Positions 16,127 through 24,916 of a stretch of 64,000 nt of DNA are shown here, piece after piece; the first letter of the stretch is position 1; the number at the start of each line of letters is the position of its first letter. The notes under the pieces are model-generated. The model worked only from the letters and a program-made list of their open reading frames with translations, was not told the DNA's origin and ran no database searches. The stretch comes from Cohnella zeiphila (GTDB lineage: Bacteria > Bacillota > Bacilli > Paenibacillales > Paenibacillaceae): positions 1 through 64,000 of the forward strand of contig NZ_JACJVO010000031.1 in NCBI RefSeq assembly GCF_014212055.1, given 5' to 3'. The translations under genes and the position numbers were made by a program.

Positions 16127-16996
16127 CTATTTCACGAAGCCGAGCAGCATTTCGCGGATCAGCTTGGATGCCGTAATCGGCGTCTGTTCCGTCGGGTCAT
16201 AGATCGGGGCGACTTCGACGACGTCCGCGCCGACGATCTTCGCTTGCGACCGGGCGATCAGATGAACCGCCTCGAGCAGCTCCTTCGACGTAATGCCGCC
16301 CGCTTCGGCCGTACCGGTGCCGGGAGCGGCCGAAGGATCCAGCACGTCGATGTCGATCGTCACGTACACCGGACGGCCGGCCAGCTCCGGAAGCGCCCGG
16401 CGGAGCGGCTCGGCCACTTCGAACGGATTGAAGTTGATATTCTCCCGCGCATAAGCCCATTCCTCGCGGCTGCCGGAACGAATGCCGAACTGGTACACGT
16501 TCTTGCCGCCGATCAGATTCGCCGCCTTGCGAATCGGCGTCGAGTGGGACAGAGGCTCCCCTTCGTAGCTCTCGCGCAGATCGGCATGCGCATCGATATG
16601 GATGATCGCGAGGTCCGGATATTTCTTATGGACCTCCTGCAGCACCGGCCAGGTGACGAGATGCTCGCCGCCCAGGCCGAACGGGAACTTGCCGTCGGCC
16701 AGCACGCCGCGCACATACTCGGCGATGATATCCAGGCTGCGGCCCGGATTGCCGAACGGGAGCAGCAGATCGCCGGCGTCGAAGTAGGCGAGCTCTTCGA
16801 GGCTGCGGTCCAGGTACGGGCTGTATTCCTCCAGCCCGACCGACGCTTCGCGGATGCGGCCGGGGCCGAACCGGGAGCCGGGGCGGAAGGAGACGGTGTA
16901 ATCCATCGGCATGCCGTAGATGACGGCTTTGGAGGCGGCATAATCGTCGGTGCTGAGAATAAAGACGTTGCCGGAATATTTCTGGTCGAGACGCAT
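16127..16996 (-). CDS. speB: Agmatinase
   Basis: Ureohydrolase that turns agmatine into putrescine and urea. 289 residues. The binuclear manganese site is visible: FGLGGEH, IHIDAHADLR, and TIDIDVLDPSAAPGTGT. Lies 31 bases after speE on the same strand, the conserved Bacillus speE-speB pair, so one operon probably makes spermidine from agmatine. Confidence 0.95.
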   Translation of the reverse strand: MRLDQKYSGNVFILSTDDYAASKAVIYGMPMDYTVSFRPGSRFGPGRIREASVGLEEYSPYLDRSLEELAYFDAGDLLLPFGNPGRSLDIIAEYVRGVLADGKFPFGLGGEHLVTWPVLQEVHKKYPDLAIIHIDAHADLRESYEGEPLSHSTPIRKAANLIGGKNVYQFGIRSGSREEWAYARENINFNPFEVAEPLRRALPELAGRPVYVTIDIDVLDPSAAPGTGTAEAGGITSKELLEAVHLIARSQAKIVGADVVEVAPIYDPTEQTPITASKLIREMLLGFVK

Positions 16997-17027
16997 GGGG
17001 CGCTAACTCTCCTTTTTCAACGGGCGA

Positions 17028-17864
17028 TTACTTGGTCAGGTCTTCGACGAACTTCGGCAGCGCGAAGGCGGCCTGGTGCAGGCGCGGCGTGTAATACTTC
17101 GTATCGAGCTCGGCGATGTCCTCCGGTTTGACGTTCAGCGGATCGTGCTTCTTGCTGCCCATCGTGAACGTCCACAAGCCGCTCGGGTACGTCGGGATGT
17201 TCGCCGTGTAGACGCGGACGATCGGGAACACTTCCTTCACGTCGCGGTTGACGCTGCGGATCAGATCGGCTTTGAACCACGGATTGTCGGTCTGCGCGAC
17301 GAACAGGCCGTCTTCCTTCAGCGATTCGTAAATTCCCTGATAGAAGCCGCGGGTGAACAGGTGAACCGCCGGACCGACCGGTTCCGTCGTGTCGGCGAGA
17401 ATGACGTCGTACGTATTCTTATGATCGTGAATATGTTTGAACCCGTCGTCCACCTGAACGGAGACGCGGGGATCTTCGAGCTTGCCTGCGATAGACGGCA
17501 AATATTGCTTGGAATATTCGATGACTTTGCCGTCGATGTCGACGAGCACGGCCTTCTTGACTTTCGGATGCTTGAGCACTTCGCGAATGACGCCGCCGTC
17601 GCCGCCGCCCACGACGAGCACGTTCTCCGGATTCGGATGGGTGAACAGCGCCGGGTGGGCGACCATCTCATGATAGACGAATTCGTCGCGGACAGTCGTC
17701 ATGACCATCCCGTCGAGAACGAGCATATTGCCCCACTCTTCCGTCTCGATCATCGCGAGTTCCTGGAATTGCGTCTGTTCGTGCACGTACGTTTGCTTGA
17801 TTTTGGCCGTAATGCCGAAATTGTCGGTTTGCTTCTCGGTGTACCACAGTTCCATCGAGGACAT
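17028..17864 (-). CDS. speE: Spermidine synthase
   Basis: Aminopropyltransferase joining decarboxylated SAM to putrescine. 278 residues with the Rossmann motif VLVVGGGDGGVIREVLKH, the acidic VLVDIDG, and the catalytic region ILADTTEPVGPA. Start ATG 17864 has GAAGGAAGGG 8 bases upstream; MELWYTEKQ three codons later is the usual family start but has poorer spacing. Leads the operon with speB. Confidence 0.95.
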   Translation of the reverse strand: MSSMELWYTEKQTDNFGITAKIKQTYVHEQTQFQELAMIETEEWGNMLVLDGMVMTTVRDEFVYHEMVAHPALFTHPNPENVLVVGGGDGGVIREVLKHPKVKKAVLVDIDGKVIEYSKQYLPSIAGKLEDPRVSVQVDDGFKHIHDHKNTYDVILADTTEPVGPAVHLFTRGFYQGIYESLKEDGLFVAQTDNPWFKADLIRSVNRDVKEVFPIVRVYTANIPTYPSGLWTFTMGSKKHDPLNVKPEDIAELDTKYYTPRLHQAAFALPKFVEDLTK

Positions 17865-18124
17865 GAGCGAACCCTTCCTTCTTACGTAATTGAGTTATCC
17901 GCCCCCGATGGGCGGAAGGGTTGTCCCCGCCTTAAGCGGGACGCTTGGAAGACCGGCGAACGAACCGGACGGATGCCGATTGCCGCGCGCCCGCGGACGC
18001 CGCCGCCTATTTAACGATACAGAATTTCGAGGCTTCGCGCCACCCATTTCTGTTAACGTCTCCGTTAAATCGGACGCGACCCGGACAAGGAAGGCGCAGC
18101 CGTTCCGCTTGCCAAACAAATTGT

Positions 18125-18152
18125 ATTATAGGACATCGGGGGCAAAAAGCAA
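18125..18152 (-). promoter_or_regulatory. Candidate promoter of speE-speB
   Basis: Minus-strand TTGCTT, 16-base spacer, TATAAT. It would leave a leader of about 250 bases before speE; no riboswitch was recognised there. The rest of the 17865-18249 gap holds a short CCGCCC / GGGCGG hairpin near 17898-17912. Confidence 0.45.
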
Positions 18153-18249
18153 TAACGGATGTGAGGACCGGCAGCGCGGAAAGAGCTTCGAAAGAATAAG
18201 ATCCTTCCCCTCTTACCATAATAAGGGGAAACGGAAGGAGGTATCGGAT

Positions 18250-20367
18250 ATGAACGGTCCCGTCGACCGCCCGTCGCTCTCGCCCTCCGGATCGTCCGCT
18301 TCCGCGGACGACAATATGTCCCGGGAAATAACAAGATCCGCCCGCAAACGACGCGATCGTCCATTCCTGCGGCGGTTCGGCTGGCTCGCGTTGTTCGGCT
18401 CCACCGCCATCATTCTAACGCTGGCCGCGCTGGCCTTTCTCGTTCGCACCGTGCCGCTGCCGGCGGCCTCTTTCCCGCAGTCCACGCAAATTTACGACTC
18501 GGGCGGCCGCGTGCTCGCCTCCCTTCAAGGCGGCGTCGACCGGCGCACCGTTGCTCTTCGCGATATTTCTCCGTGGCTGATCAAAGCGACGCTGGCCGTG
18601 GAAGACCGCCGCTTCTACGAGCATTCCGGCCTCGACGTCAAGGGCTTGATGAGAGCCGCCTGGGTCGACGTTCGCCATCTGTCGAAAGAGCAAGGCGCCA
18701 GCACGCTGACCCAGCAGCTTGCCCGCAATCTGTACCTGTCCCATGAGCGGACGTGGAAGCGCAAAGTAAAAGAGGCGCTCTACGCCGCCAAGCTGGAGCA
18801 GACCTTCTCCAAGGATCAGATTCTGGAGATGTATCTGAATCAAATCTACTACGGACACGGCGTCTACGGCGCGGAAGCGGCCGCCAGGCTCTACTTCGGC
18901 AAAGCCGCCAAGGATCTTACGCTGCCGGAGAGCGCGCTGCTGGCCGGCATTCCGAAAGGGCCCAGCTACTATTCCCCCCACCTGCATCCGGATCAAGCCC
19001 GCACCCGTCAGCGGACCGTGCTGCAGGCGATGACGGAGACGGGCGCCATCACGTCCCGGCAGGCCAACGACGCAGGCCGCAGCGGAAGTTACCGGGTGCA
19101 GCCATTGCCCAAGGACAAAGGACGCGTGGCCCCCTATTTCGTCGATTACGTCCGCAAGCTTGCCGCGGATCGCGTGCAATGGGACGAGCGGCTGCTGAGC
19201 GAAGGCGGCCTGCAAATCTACACGACGCTCGACAGCAAGATGCAGCAGGCGGCGGAAGAAGCGATCGAGCACCGGATGCCGTCGGACAGCGATCTGCAAG
19301 CCGCGCTCGTCTCCATCGACCCGGCGACCGGCTACATCAAGGCGATGGTCGGGGGGCGCGATTACGCCAAAAATCCGTTCAACCGCGTGTTCGCGACGAC
19401 GCGCCAGCCCGGTTCCTCGTTCAAGCCGATATTGTACGCCGCCGCCCTCGACGAACAGGCCGTGACGCCGGTGACCCGCTTCCGGAGCGAGCCGACGGTT
19501 TTCTACTACGACAATTACCGGCACGTCTATACGCCTAGCAACTTTAACGACCGCTACTTTAACGGAGAGATCGGCTTGCGCCAGGCGATCCGCTCTTCCG
19601 ACAACATCTACGCGGTGAACACGATCATGCAGCTGGGCCCGCAGGAAGTCATCTCTATGGCTCGAAGGCTGGGCATCACGTCGAAGCTGGATCCTGTCCC
19701 GTCCCTCGCGCTCGGGACGTTCCCGGTCAGCCCGTACGAGATGGCTTCGGCTTTCACGGCGTTCGCGGCCAGCGGAACGCGGGTCGAACCGACCGCCATC
19801 CTGAAGATTACCGACCAGAGCGGCCGCGTCCTGTACGAGGCTCACCCGCGCAAGGAGCAAATCCTGTCGCCCGCTCTCGCCTACGTGCTCAGCGACTTGA
19901 TGAGAAGCGTCTTCGACACCGGCGGAACCGGGCATCGCGTGTCGAGGATGCTCACCCGGCCGACCGCCGGCAAGTCGGGCACGACGATGTCAGACGCTTG
20001 GTTCGTCGGCTACACGCCCGAGCTGGCCACGTCCGTCTGGGTCGGGCACGACCGCGGGCGCGCCATCTCGTCGGTCGAGTCCCACCGGGCCGCGCCGATC
20101 TTCGCCGAATTTACGGAGCATGCGCTCGCCGGCGTTCCCGCCCATCCGTTCTCCGTGCCCGAAGGGGTCGTCAGCGTCGACATCGACCCCGATACGGGGC
20201 TGCTGGCTTCGCCGGATTGTCCGCGCAGGGCGCGCGAGACGTTCATCGCCGGAACGGAGCCGACGGAGAAGTGCTCGCTTCACGGCCGCTCCGAACAAGT
20301 GCCGGAAGAACGCGGGCCGTCCTCCTGGTGGGGCCGGATGCGCCATTGGTGGGGCCATAAAGCGTAA
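18250..20367 (+). CDS. pbpG: Class A penicillin-binding protein, PbpG-like
   Basis: Bifunctional peptidoglycan synthase, 705 residues. Cytoplasmic Arg-rich N-terminus, one membrane anchor (ALFGSTAIILTLAALAFLV), GT51 transglycosylase (AVEDRRFYEHSG, GASTLTQQLARN, KVKEALYAAKLE), then transpeptidase with SSFK, SSDN and KSGT motifs. ATG 18250 has AAGGAGG upstream; the open frame back to 17890 has no support. Divergent from speE-speB, as B. subtilis pbpG, which is a forespore gene acting in spore germ-cell-wall synthesis. No clear sigma-F/G promoter was found, so forespore control is inferred from synteny only. Confidence 0.93.
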   Translation: MNGPVDRPSLSPSGSSASADDNMSREITRSARKRRDRPFLRRFGWLALFGSTAIILTLAALAFLVRTVPLPAASFPQSTQIYDSGGRVLASLQGGVDRRTVALRDISPWLIKATLAVEDRRFYEHSGLDVKGLMRAAWVDVRHLSKEQGASTLTQQLARNLYLSHERTWKRKVKEALYAAKLEQTFSKDQILEMYLNQIYYGHGVYGAEAAARLYFGKAAKDLTLPESALLAGIPKGPSYYSPHLHPDQARTRQRTVLQAMTETGAITSRQANDAGRSGSYRVQPLPKDKGRVAPYFVDYVRKLAADRVQWDERLLSEGGLQIYTTLDSKMQQAAEEAIEHRMPSDSDLQAALVSIDPATGYIKAMVGGRDYAKNPFNRVFATTRQPGSSFKPILYAAALDEQAVTPVTRFRSEPTVFYYDNYRHVYTPSNFNDRYFNGEIGLRQAIRSSDNIYAVNTIMQLGPQEVISMARRLGITSKLDPVPSLALGTFPVSPYEMASAFTAFAASGTRVEPTAILKITDQSGRVLYEAHPRKEQILSPALAYVLSDLMRSVFDTGGTGHRVSRMLTRPTAGKSGTTMSDAWFVGYTPELATSVWVGHDRGRAISSVESHRAAPIFAEFTEHALAGVPAHPFSVPEGVVSVDIDPDTGLLASPDCPRRARETFIAGTEPTEKCSLHGRSEQVPEERGPSSWWGRMRHWWGHKA

Positions 20368-20393
20368 TGCCGCCCCGATTCTGAAAATCGGCG

Positions 20394-20422
20394 TTTACAG
20401 CTTCCCCCGCCCCTCCTATAAT
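20394..20422 (+). promoter_or_regulatory. Sigma-A promoter of the GNAT gene
   Basis: TTTACA, exact 17-base spacer, TATAAT, about 30 bases before the start codon. Confidence 0.8.
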
Positions 20423-20454
20423 GGGAAATATTTCATCCAAGGGAGGGGATTCGG

Positions 20455-20856
20455 TTGGAACTGCGCGAAGGCGAGTATCTGGTCAGCGACGACAAGTCGC
20501 TGCTTCAACTCCCTGTAATCTGCGGTTTTCTGGCACGCAGCTACTGGGCAAACGGCCGGCCCGAGGAGGCGACCCGGCAAGCGATCGAGCATTCGGTATG
20601 CTACGGCCTTTACCGCGGCGGCGTGCAGATCGGCTTCGCCCGGGTCGTAACGGACGGGGCGACCGTGTATTATTTGTGCGATGTGTACATCGACGAAGAC
20701 GAGAGGGGCAAAGGTTTGGGGAAAATGCTGGTGGGGGCGATCGTCCGGGAATACGAGCGTATTCCCGGATTTCTCGGTACCCGGGACGCCCACGGCCTGT
20801 ACGAGCAATACGGATTCCGCAGGGACGCGGAAAGGTTCATGCGGCGGGCGCCGTAG
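20455..20856 (+). CDS. GNAT family N-acetyltransferase
   Basis: 133 residues. Acetyl-CoA binding motif: VYIDEDERGKGLGKMLVGAIV; C-terminal GLYEQYGFRRD is the usual beta-bulge end of this subgroup. Substrate unknown. TTG start at 20455, SD GGGAGGGG 6 bases before it; no ATG in frame nearby. Single-gene unit with its own promoter. Confidence 0.9.
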   Translation: MELREGEYLVSDDKSLLQLPVICGFLARSYWANGRPEEATRQAIEHSVCYGLYRGGVQIGFARVVTDGATVYYLCDVYIDEDERGKGLGKMLVGAIVREYERIPGFLGTRDAHGLYEQYGFRRDAERFMRRAP

Positions 20857-20916
20857 CGGCTTGGCCATCGTCCGGAAGGCGGCCGACGAACGAACGGAAG
20901 TCCGCCCGCCGGCGGG

Positions 20917-21105
20917 TGTAAACGGGAAAATCTCCCTTTAATTGCCGCTGCAAGGCTTATCGGATGACATGAACCGGAATTTCACCCTCTATTCGGGCTT
21001 AAACCGCGCGTTTTCCGGTCTTGCCGGAAATAAAGGGAGAAATTCCATTCCGATTGCCTGAATGATGCGATTTCGCTTACATAAGAGGAGATTTTCCCTT
21101 TCGTT
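20917..21105. repeat. Intergenic array of GGGAAAAnCTCCC-type hairpin repeats (locus 1)
   Basis: Gene-free 0.3 kb. Contains GGGAAAATCTCCCTTTAATT near 20923, AAATAAAGGGAGAAATTCC near 21030 and GGAGATTTTCCCTTT near 21085. Each has an imperfect dyad of GGGA / TCCC with an A/T centre. Close relatives occur at 33233-33385 (19 of 20 bases shared by the first motif). No ORF of note. Confidence 0.7.
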
Positions 21106-21160
21106 CATCCTTGGATAAGCGCGATCTGTCGAGGCGTTTGAGGTGCCTCTAGGGCGCGTC

Positions 21161-22300
21161 TTATGCGAACCTCGTCCACGACTTGAGCGTATGGCCGATA
21201 TCGGTACCGTCCAGAATCATACGTTGGACTTCTTCGTTAATGAGCTGTCGGGACGAGTTCCATTTCTCGTTCATGTAGAAGGCGCTGATCCGAACGTTCT
21301 CCAACTCCCGAACGTAACGCGACCAGAGGCGGTGATCCTTCATTCCGCTGCGCTCCGCCAGCGAGCCGGTGACCGGCAGCGTCCGAGGTTGGCGGAACGC
21401 TTCCGGGCGCTCCAAGACGTAGTGGCGCAGGAACTCCCAGGCCGGACGCGGATGCCGCGACTTCGACGTGATCCCCGCCGCGCCCATGTAGATCATGTTG
21501 GCTTGCTCGGCACCCGGCATGTTCGGCAGGCCCACGACGCCGAACTTGTCGTCCAGCCCATGATGAACGAGACCTCCGACGAACCAGGTAAATGCGAAAA
21601 CCATTCCGAATCCTTCGTGCAAGTGTCCCGCTTCCGAAGGCTCCCCCGGGTTGCGGATCACGCGGTGGACTCGGTAAGCGTCGATCAGCAGCCGGAACGC
21701 TTCCGCAACGGCCGGTTGATCGACGCATCCGCGGGCCGTCAGCCCGTCCGGCGATACATACCGGCCTCCGTTGCGCATGACGAACGGCTCCAGCTCCTCG
21801 ATATCTACGCCGATGCCGAAGCCGAACTGCGTCGCCACGCCGCGTTCGTCGCGGATCGTCAGCTTGCGGGCGAGCTCCATCATCTCCTCCCACGTCCAGT
21901 CGTCGGTCGGATACGCCAGACCGGCCCGATCGAATAACTCCTTGTTGAAGGCGATCAATGGCAGCGCCACGTCCACCGGCAATCCCGGAAGGCTGCCGTC
22001 CTTGCAGGCGACGCGGACGATGCCGGGGTTCAGATCGCCGCGCATGCCCGGCATCTCGTCGATGCAGGGAAGCAAGTCGACGAACATGCCTTTGTAGTTG
22101 AACAGCGCCCAGCCGCCCGACTCGATGATGTCCGGCGGCTCTTCGGACTTGTACGCCCGCATCAACTCATAATGATCGGCTGCCTGCCCGATCGTAATCC
22201 GCACGTCGGGCCGGGCCCGTTCGAACGACTCTTTGGCATTCATCAGGTTGTGCAAATTCGCAAAATCCGTCATCAATCGAATCTCCGTTTTCTCGCTCAT
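21161..22300 (-). CDS. Family 1 solute-binding-like protein without signal peptide
   Basis: 379 residues with the fold signature of ABC sugar-type solute-binding proteins: PDIIESGGWALFNYKGMFVDLLP, FNKELFDRAGLAYPTDDWTWEEMMELARKLT, and the C-terminal RPAWEFLRHYVLE. Unlike transport-linked relatives it begins MSEKTEIRLMTDFANLHN, with no signal peptide and no lipobox, so it should stay in the cytoplasm. ATG 22300 overlaps the stop of the sigma-factor gene (ATGA), with AAGGAG 8 bases upstream. No permease or ATPase genes follow. It is likely a ligand sensor or partner for the sigma protein; that is inference. Confidence 0.8.
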   Translation of the reverse strand: MSEKTEIRLMTDFANLHNLMNAKESFERARPDVRITIGQAADHYELMRAYKSEEPPDIIESGGWALFNYKGMFVDLLPCIDEMPGMRGDLNPGIVRVACKDGSLPGLPVDVALPLIAFNKELFDRAGLAYPTDDWTWEEMMELARKLTIRDERGVATQFGFGIGVDIEELEPFVMRNGGRYVSPDGLTARGCVDQPAVAEAFRLLIDAYRVHRVIRNPGEPSEAGHLHEGFGMVFAFTWFVGGLVHHGLDDKFGVVGLPNMPGAEQANMIYMGAAGITSKSRHPRPAWEFLRHYVLERPEAFRQPRTLPVTGSLAERSGMKDHRLWSRYVRELENVRISAFYMNEKWNSSRQLINEEVQRMILDGTDIGHTLKSWTRFA

Positions 22301-24096
22301 GCCCGCAGCTCCTTCTCGAAATAGCCGATCGCCTTCTCCAAATAACCGGTCGCGGCGGCCTCGAACGCTTTCGCCGTCTCCAACAGCTTCGCGCATTTCT
22401 CGCACAGCTCGGGCGACAGCATCTCCGCCGCGCGCGCGAACGGAACCGCGGCGCTGACGGCGCCGATCGCTTCGGCCGCCTGCTCGTAAGCTTCCGAAGC
22501 GAGCAGCGTTAGCCGCATCGCTTCTCCTTCCAGCGGAACGAGCCTTAAATATCGCGCGGCGTGTTTCTTTGCCTCGGCATACACGGCGGCCAGTTGTCCC
22601 ATGCCGTACCGGTTCGGAGGGGATGCCGGGCCGGCCCGCAAGTGCCGAATCCATCGATCGTACGCGGCAAGGCCCGACGTATAGGACAGATAGACCGTCA
22701 TCGGGCGGTAAGCCCTCTCGTTGCGTGCGTGCGCCACCGCGGACCGAATCGCGGCCTCCGCCCGGAGGCGCGTCTGTGCGGATGTCTCGCTCCGAACGGC
22801 GGTCTCTTCGCGTTCCGGCTGCCGCCGGAACGTCGCGAGGAACCGGACGGGATTGTCCGCCACCTCCTCGTAAGACACCGTCTTGCCGTCCGGCCGCATC
22901 GCGTCGGTCAGCCGAACGGTTCGTTCTTCGTCGTCATAGCCGTAAATGAGCGACCATTCGTGCACGTAAGGCCTCGCGGCGGACGTGTCGAAGTAAAGCA
23001 CGGGCCGCCCGGCATCGATCGACTGGCGGATCGTCGGAAGAACGGCCTCTTCGATCGGCAGCACGACGGGAAAACGCTCGACGGCTCCAAGCAGCGGAAC
23101 GGGCGAATCCGACAACTGGCCGCACAGAAGCGTCGTCTCGTAACCGAGTTCCCGCATCAGCGTCCGAAGCGTCTCCCGCCAATCGAACATGTAGATGCCG
23201 TCGGCGAACGTCGTTTTGTCGGAGATTTGCATGCGGAAAGCGAAGCCGGACAAGCCCATCAGCTCAGACAGGTCGCGCCGATCCTCCAACGCCGCAAGCA
23301 GGTGGCCGATCCGATCGACGAACGTCAGATTGACGGCGTCGCGGGCCGGCCACTCCGGCAGCTCGAGCAGCTTCCTTCTCGCCATGGCGTTCTCTCCCTT
23401 CTCGGGAAGTAGGCCGAGAGAGACGCGGATGTGCTCCTGCCGGAGCTTCCGGCGGGAACGATGGATGTACGTGTAGACGGAGCCCGTCGTCATCCGGTAC
23501 AGGGCGGCGATCTCGTCCGGCGACAATTGTCTGAAGAAATACGCCTCGAAGATCCCCCGTTCCTTGCGGGTCAGGCAATGCAGCACCGAATGGATCGTCT
23601 CATAGAGCTCCTGCCTGAGCAGATGCCGCTCCGGATCGTGGTCGGTCTTCGCGGCGTCGGCGGCGCAGCGGGTCAGATGATGGAGCACGCTGTCCAGGTC
23701 GTCCCAATCGACCCGGTCGCGGGCCGTCGGCGCGGCGAAGGAGGCGAACGGCTTCTCCCGTCTGCCGGGACCTCCCCTTCGAAGCCGCATGTTCGCCTGG
23801 TTGCGCACGATCTTGTGCAGCCATGGCAAAAAGCGGCTCGTATCCTGAAGCGAACCGATATGGAGAAAAGCGCGAATGAGCGCGTCCTGCACGATGTCGT
23901 CGGCCAGATGCGGATCCCCGGTCATCCGCTGGGCCCACCCTTTCGCGCGCTTGCGATGCCGCTCGATCAGTTCTCCGAACGCCTCCGTATCGCCGAACTT
24001 CGCCCGTTCGGCCAGATCCCGGCTTTCCCGGGCCTCGGATGCCTCCGTCCCCTGCCCGGCCGCCGTTCTCGCCTCTTCCGATCCGTTCCCGTACAT
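22297..24096 (-). CDS. ECF-type sigma factor fused to a large C-terminal domain
   Basis: 599 residues. Residues about 25-100 are sigma region 2 (DTEAFGELIERHRKRAKGWAQ, HLADDIVQDALIRAFLHI, RFLPWLHKIVRNQA); about 165-225 are region 4 (VLHCLTRKERGIFEAYFFRQLSPDEIAALYRMTTGSVYTYIHRSRRKLR). Then about 370 residues unusual for ECF factors: NLTFVDRIGHLLAALEDRRD, a GY.DDE-type segment (EWSLIYGYDDEERTVRLTD), and an Ala/Glu-rich helical end. The middle part resembles the BtrH/C39-like fold, but this is a weak visual match. ATG 24096 has GGGAGG 5 bases upstream. No anti-sigma gene adjacent; translationally coupled to the solute-binding-like gene. Confidence 0.82.
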   Translation of the reverse strand: MYGNGSEEARTAAGQGTEASEARESRDLAERAKFGDTEAFGELIERHRKRAKGWAQRMTGDPHLADDIVQDALIRAFLHIGSLQDTSRFLPWLHKIVRNQANMRLRRGGPGRREKPFASFAAPTARDRVDWDDLDSVLHHLTRCAADAAKTDHDPERHLLRQELYETIHSVLHCLTRKERGIFEAYFFRQLSPDEIAALYRMTTGSVYTYIHRSRRKLRQEHIRVSLGLLPEKGENAMARRKLLELPEWPARDAVNLTFVDRIGHLLAALEDRRDLSELMGLSGFAFRMQISDKTTFADGIYMFDWRETLRTLMRELGYETTLLCGQLSDSPVPLLGAVERFPVVLPIEEAVLPTIRQSIDAGRPVLYFDTSAARPYVHEWSLIYGYDDEERTVRLTDAMRPDGKTVSYEEVADNPVRFLATFRRQPEREETAVRSETSAQTRLRAEAAIRSAVAHARNERAYRPMTVYLSYTSGLAAYDRWIRHLRAGPASPPNRYGMGQLAAVYAEAKKHAARYLRLVPLEGEAMRLTLLASEAYEQAAEAIGAVSAAVPFARAAEMLSPELCEKCAKLLETAKAFEAAATGYLEKAIGYFEKELRA

Positions 24097-24172
24097 AGCC
24101 GCCTCCCGAGTCTCTCCAGCCTCCACTGAATGCGATGCCAGCCGTCGCATGCATTTGAACATTTTCCCTGTA

Positions 24173-24198
24173 AACGGACCCAGAATCTTATAGGTTCA
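24173..24198 (-). promoter_or_regulatory. Candidate ECF-type autoregulatory promoter
   Basis: Minus strand TGAACC, 16 bases, CGTT: the GAAC/CGT pattern typical of ECF sigma promoters, about 75 bases before the sigma gene start. Suggests self-activation. Confidence 0.5.
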
Positions 24199-24214
24199 TA
24201 AAATTCGCCCGATA

Positions 24215-24251
24215 CGCAAACCGGGCAGGGAATCGTAAGTTCCCTGCCCGG
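24215..24251 (-). terminator. Hairpin terminator of ywhD
   Basis: Perfect 12-base arms CCGGGCAGGGAA / TTCCCTGCCCGG with a 7-base loop, minus strand, followed by TTTGCG. Strong stem, short U-run; 16 bases after the ywhD stop. Confidence 0.7.
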
Positions 24252-24266
24252 CGGCGTCAAGCAAAA

Positions 24267-24773
24267 TCAGATAAGCAAATCTTTGAGCTCCTGCGGCGAA
24301 CGGTCCCACCATTCTTGGTTGTGCTCCTGCAGCAGCTTGACCAGCGCGGCCTTCTGCCCGGAACCGAGATTCTCCAGCAAGTAGCGCCGCTTGATGGCCG
24401 CATCCAGGCGGTTCACGTGATCCGCGAGAATTTTCCAGCCGCGCCGCGCCTCCGAGTCGATCAGCATCTCGCAGGAGGTGGCTCCCGCATAGTAGCTGCC
24501 TTCCTCGTTCCGGTCCACCGCCACCCACACGACCCAGGCGGGGCGTCCGTTCGGAACGTCTTCTTTATTCGGAGAGAACTTGATTCCCCGCTCCACCTTG
24601 CTCTTCGCGTGCATCGCCCCGACGTCGATGTAGGCTTCGTCTCCGTCGATGATAATGCAGGCCACCTGACTCAGGTCGATGCTGCCCGCCCCGAACCCTT
24701 TGTGCTTCTTATCGCTTACTACGTTGAGCGCCAGCTTCTTCTTCTCCGGAGCCGGCTGCTTGTCGTCGCTCAT
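24267..24773 (-). CDS. ywhD: YwhD family protein
   Basis: 168 residues, family of unknown function conserved in Bacillales. Recognisable block: ACIIIDGDEAYIDVGAMHAKSKVERGIKFSPNKEDVPNG, then WVVWVAVDRNEEGSYYAGATSCEM. Start at ATG 24773 with GGAGG 7 bases upstream. In B. subtilis ywhD lies beside pbpG-speE-speB; here the sigma/SBP pair and the GNAT gene separate them, suggesting insertion into a conserved neighbourhood. Confidence 0.85.
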   Translation of the reverse strand: MSDDKQPAPEKKKLALNVVSDKKHKGFGAGSIDLSQVACIIIDGDEAYIDVGAMHAKSKVERGIKFSPNKEDVPNGRPAWVVWVAVDRNEEGSYYAGATSCEMLIDSEARRGWKILADHVNRLDAAIKRRYLLENLGSGQKAALVKLLQEHNQEWWDRSPQELKDLLI

Positions 24774-24916
24774 GGTTTGACCTCCATCCTCCAACCTTAC
24801 CTAGCCCTATTGTAACGAATAGCCGGTCACCGGGACAAGTAAATCCCCGCAGATATAATCTTGGGACATGCGACATATACATGCCCTAGATGCTTGTCAA
24901 CGGGAGGGTTTATCGT

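Noticed and set aside
17890..18249. N-terminal extension of pbpG by 120 codons
   Set aside because: No SD at the upstream start, sequence not protein-like, and AAGGAGG sits just before ATG 18250.
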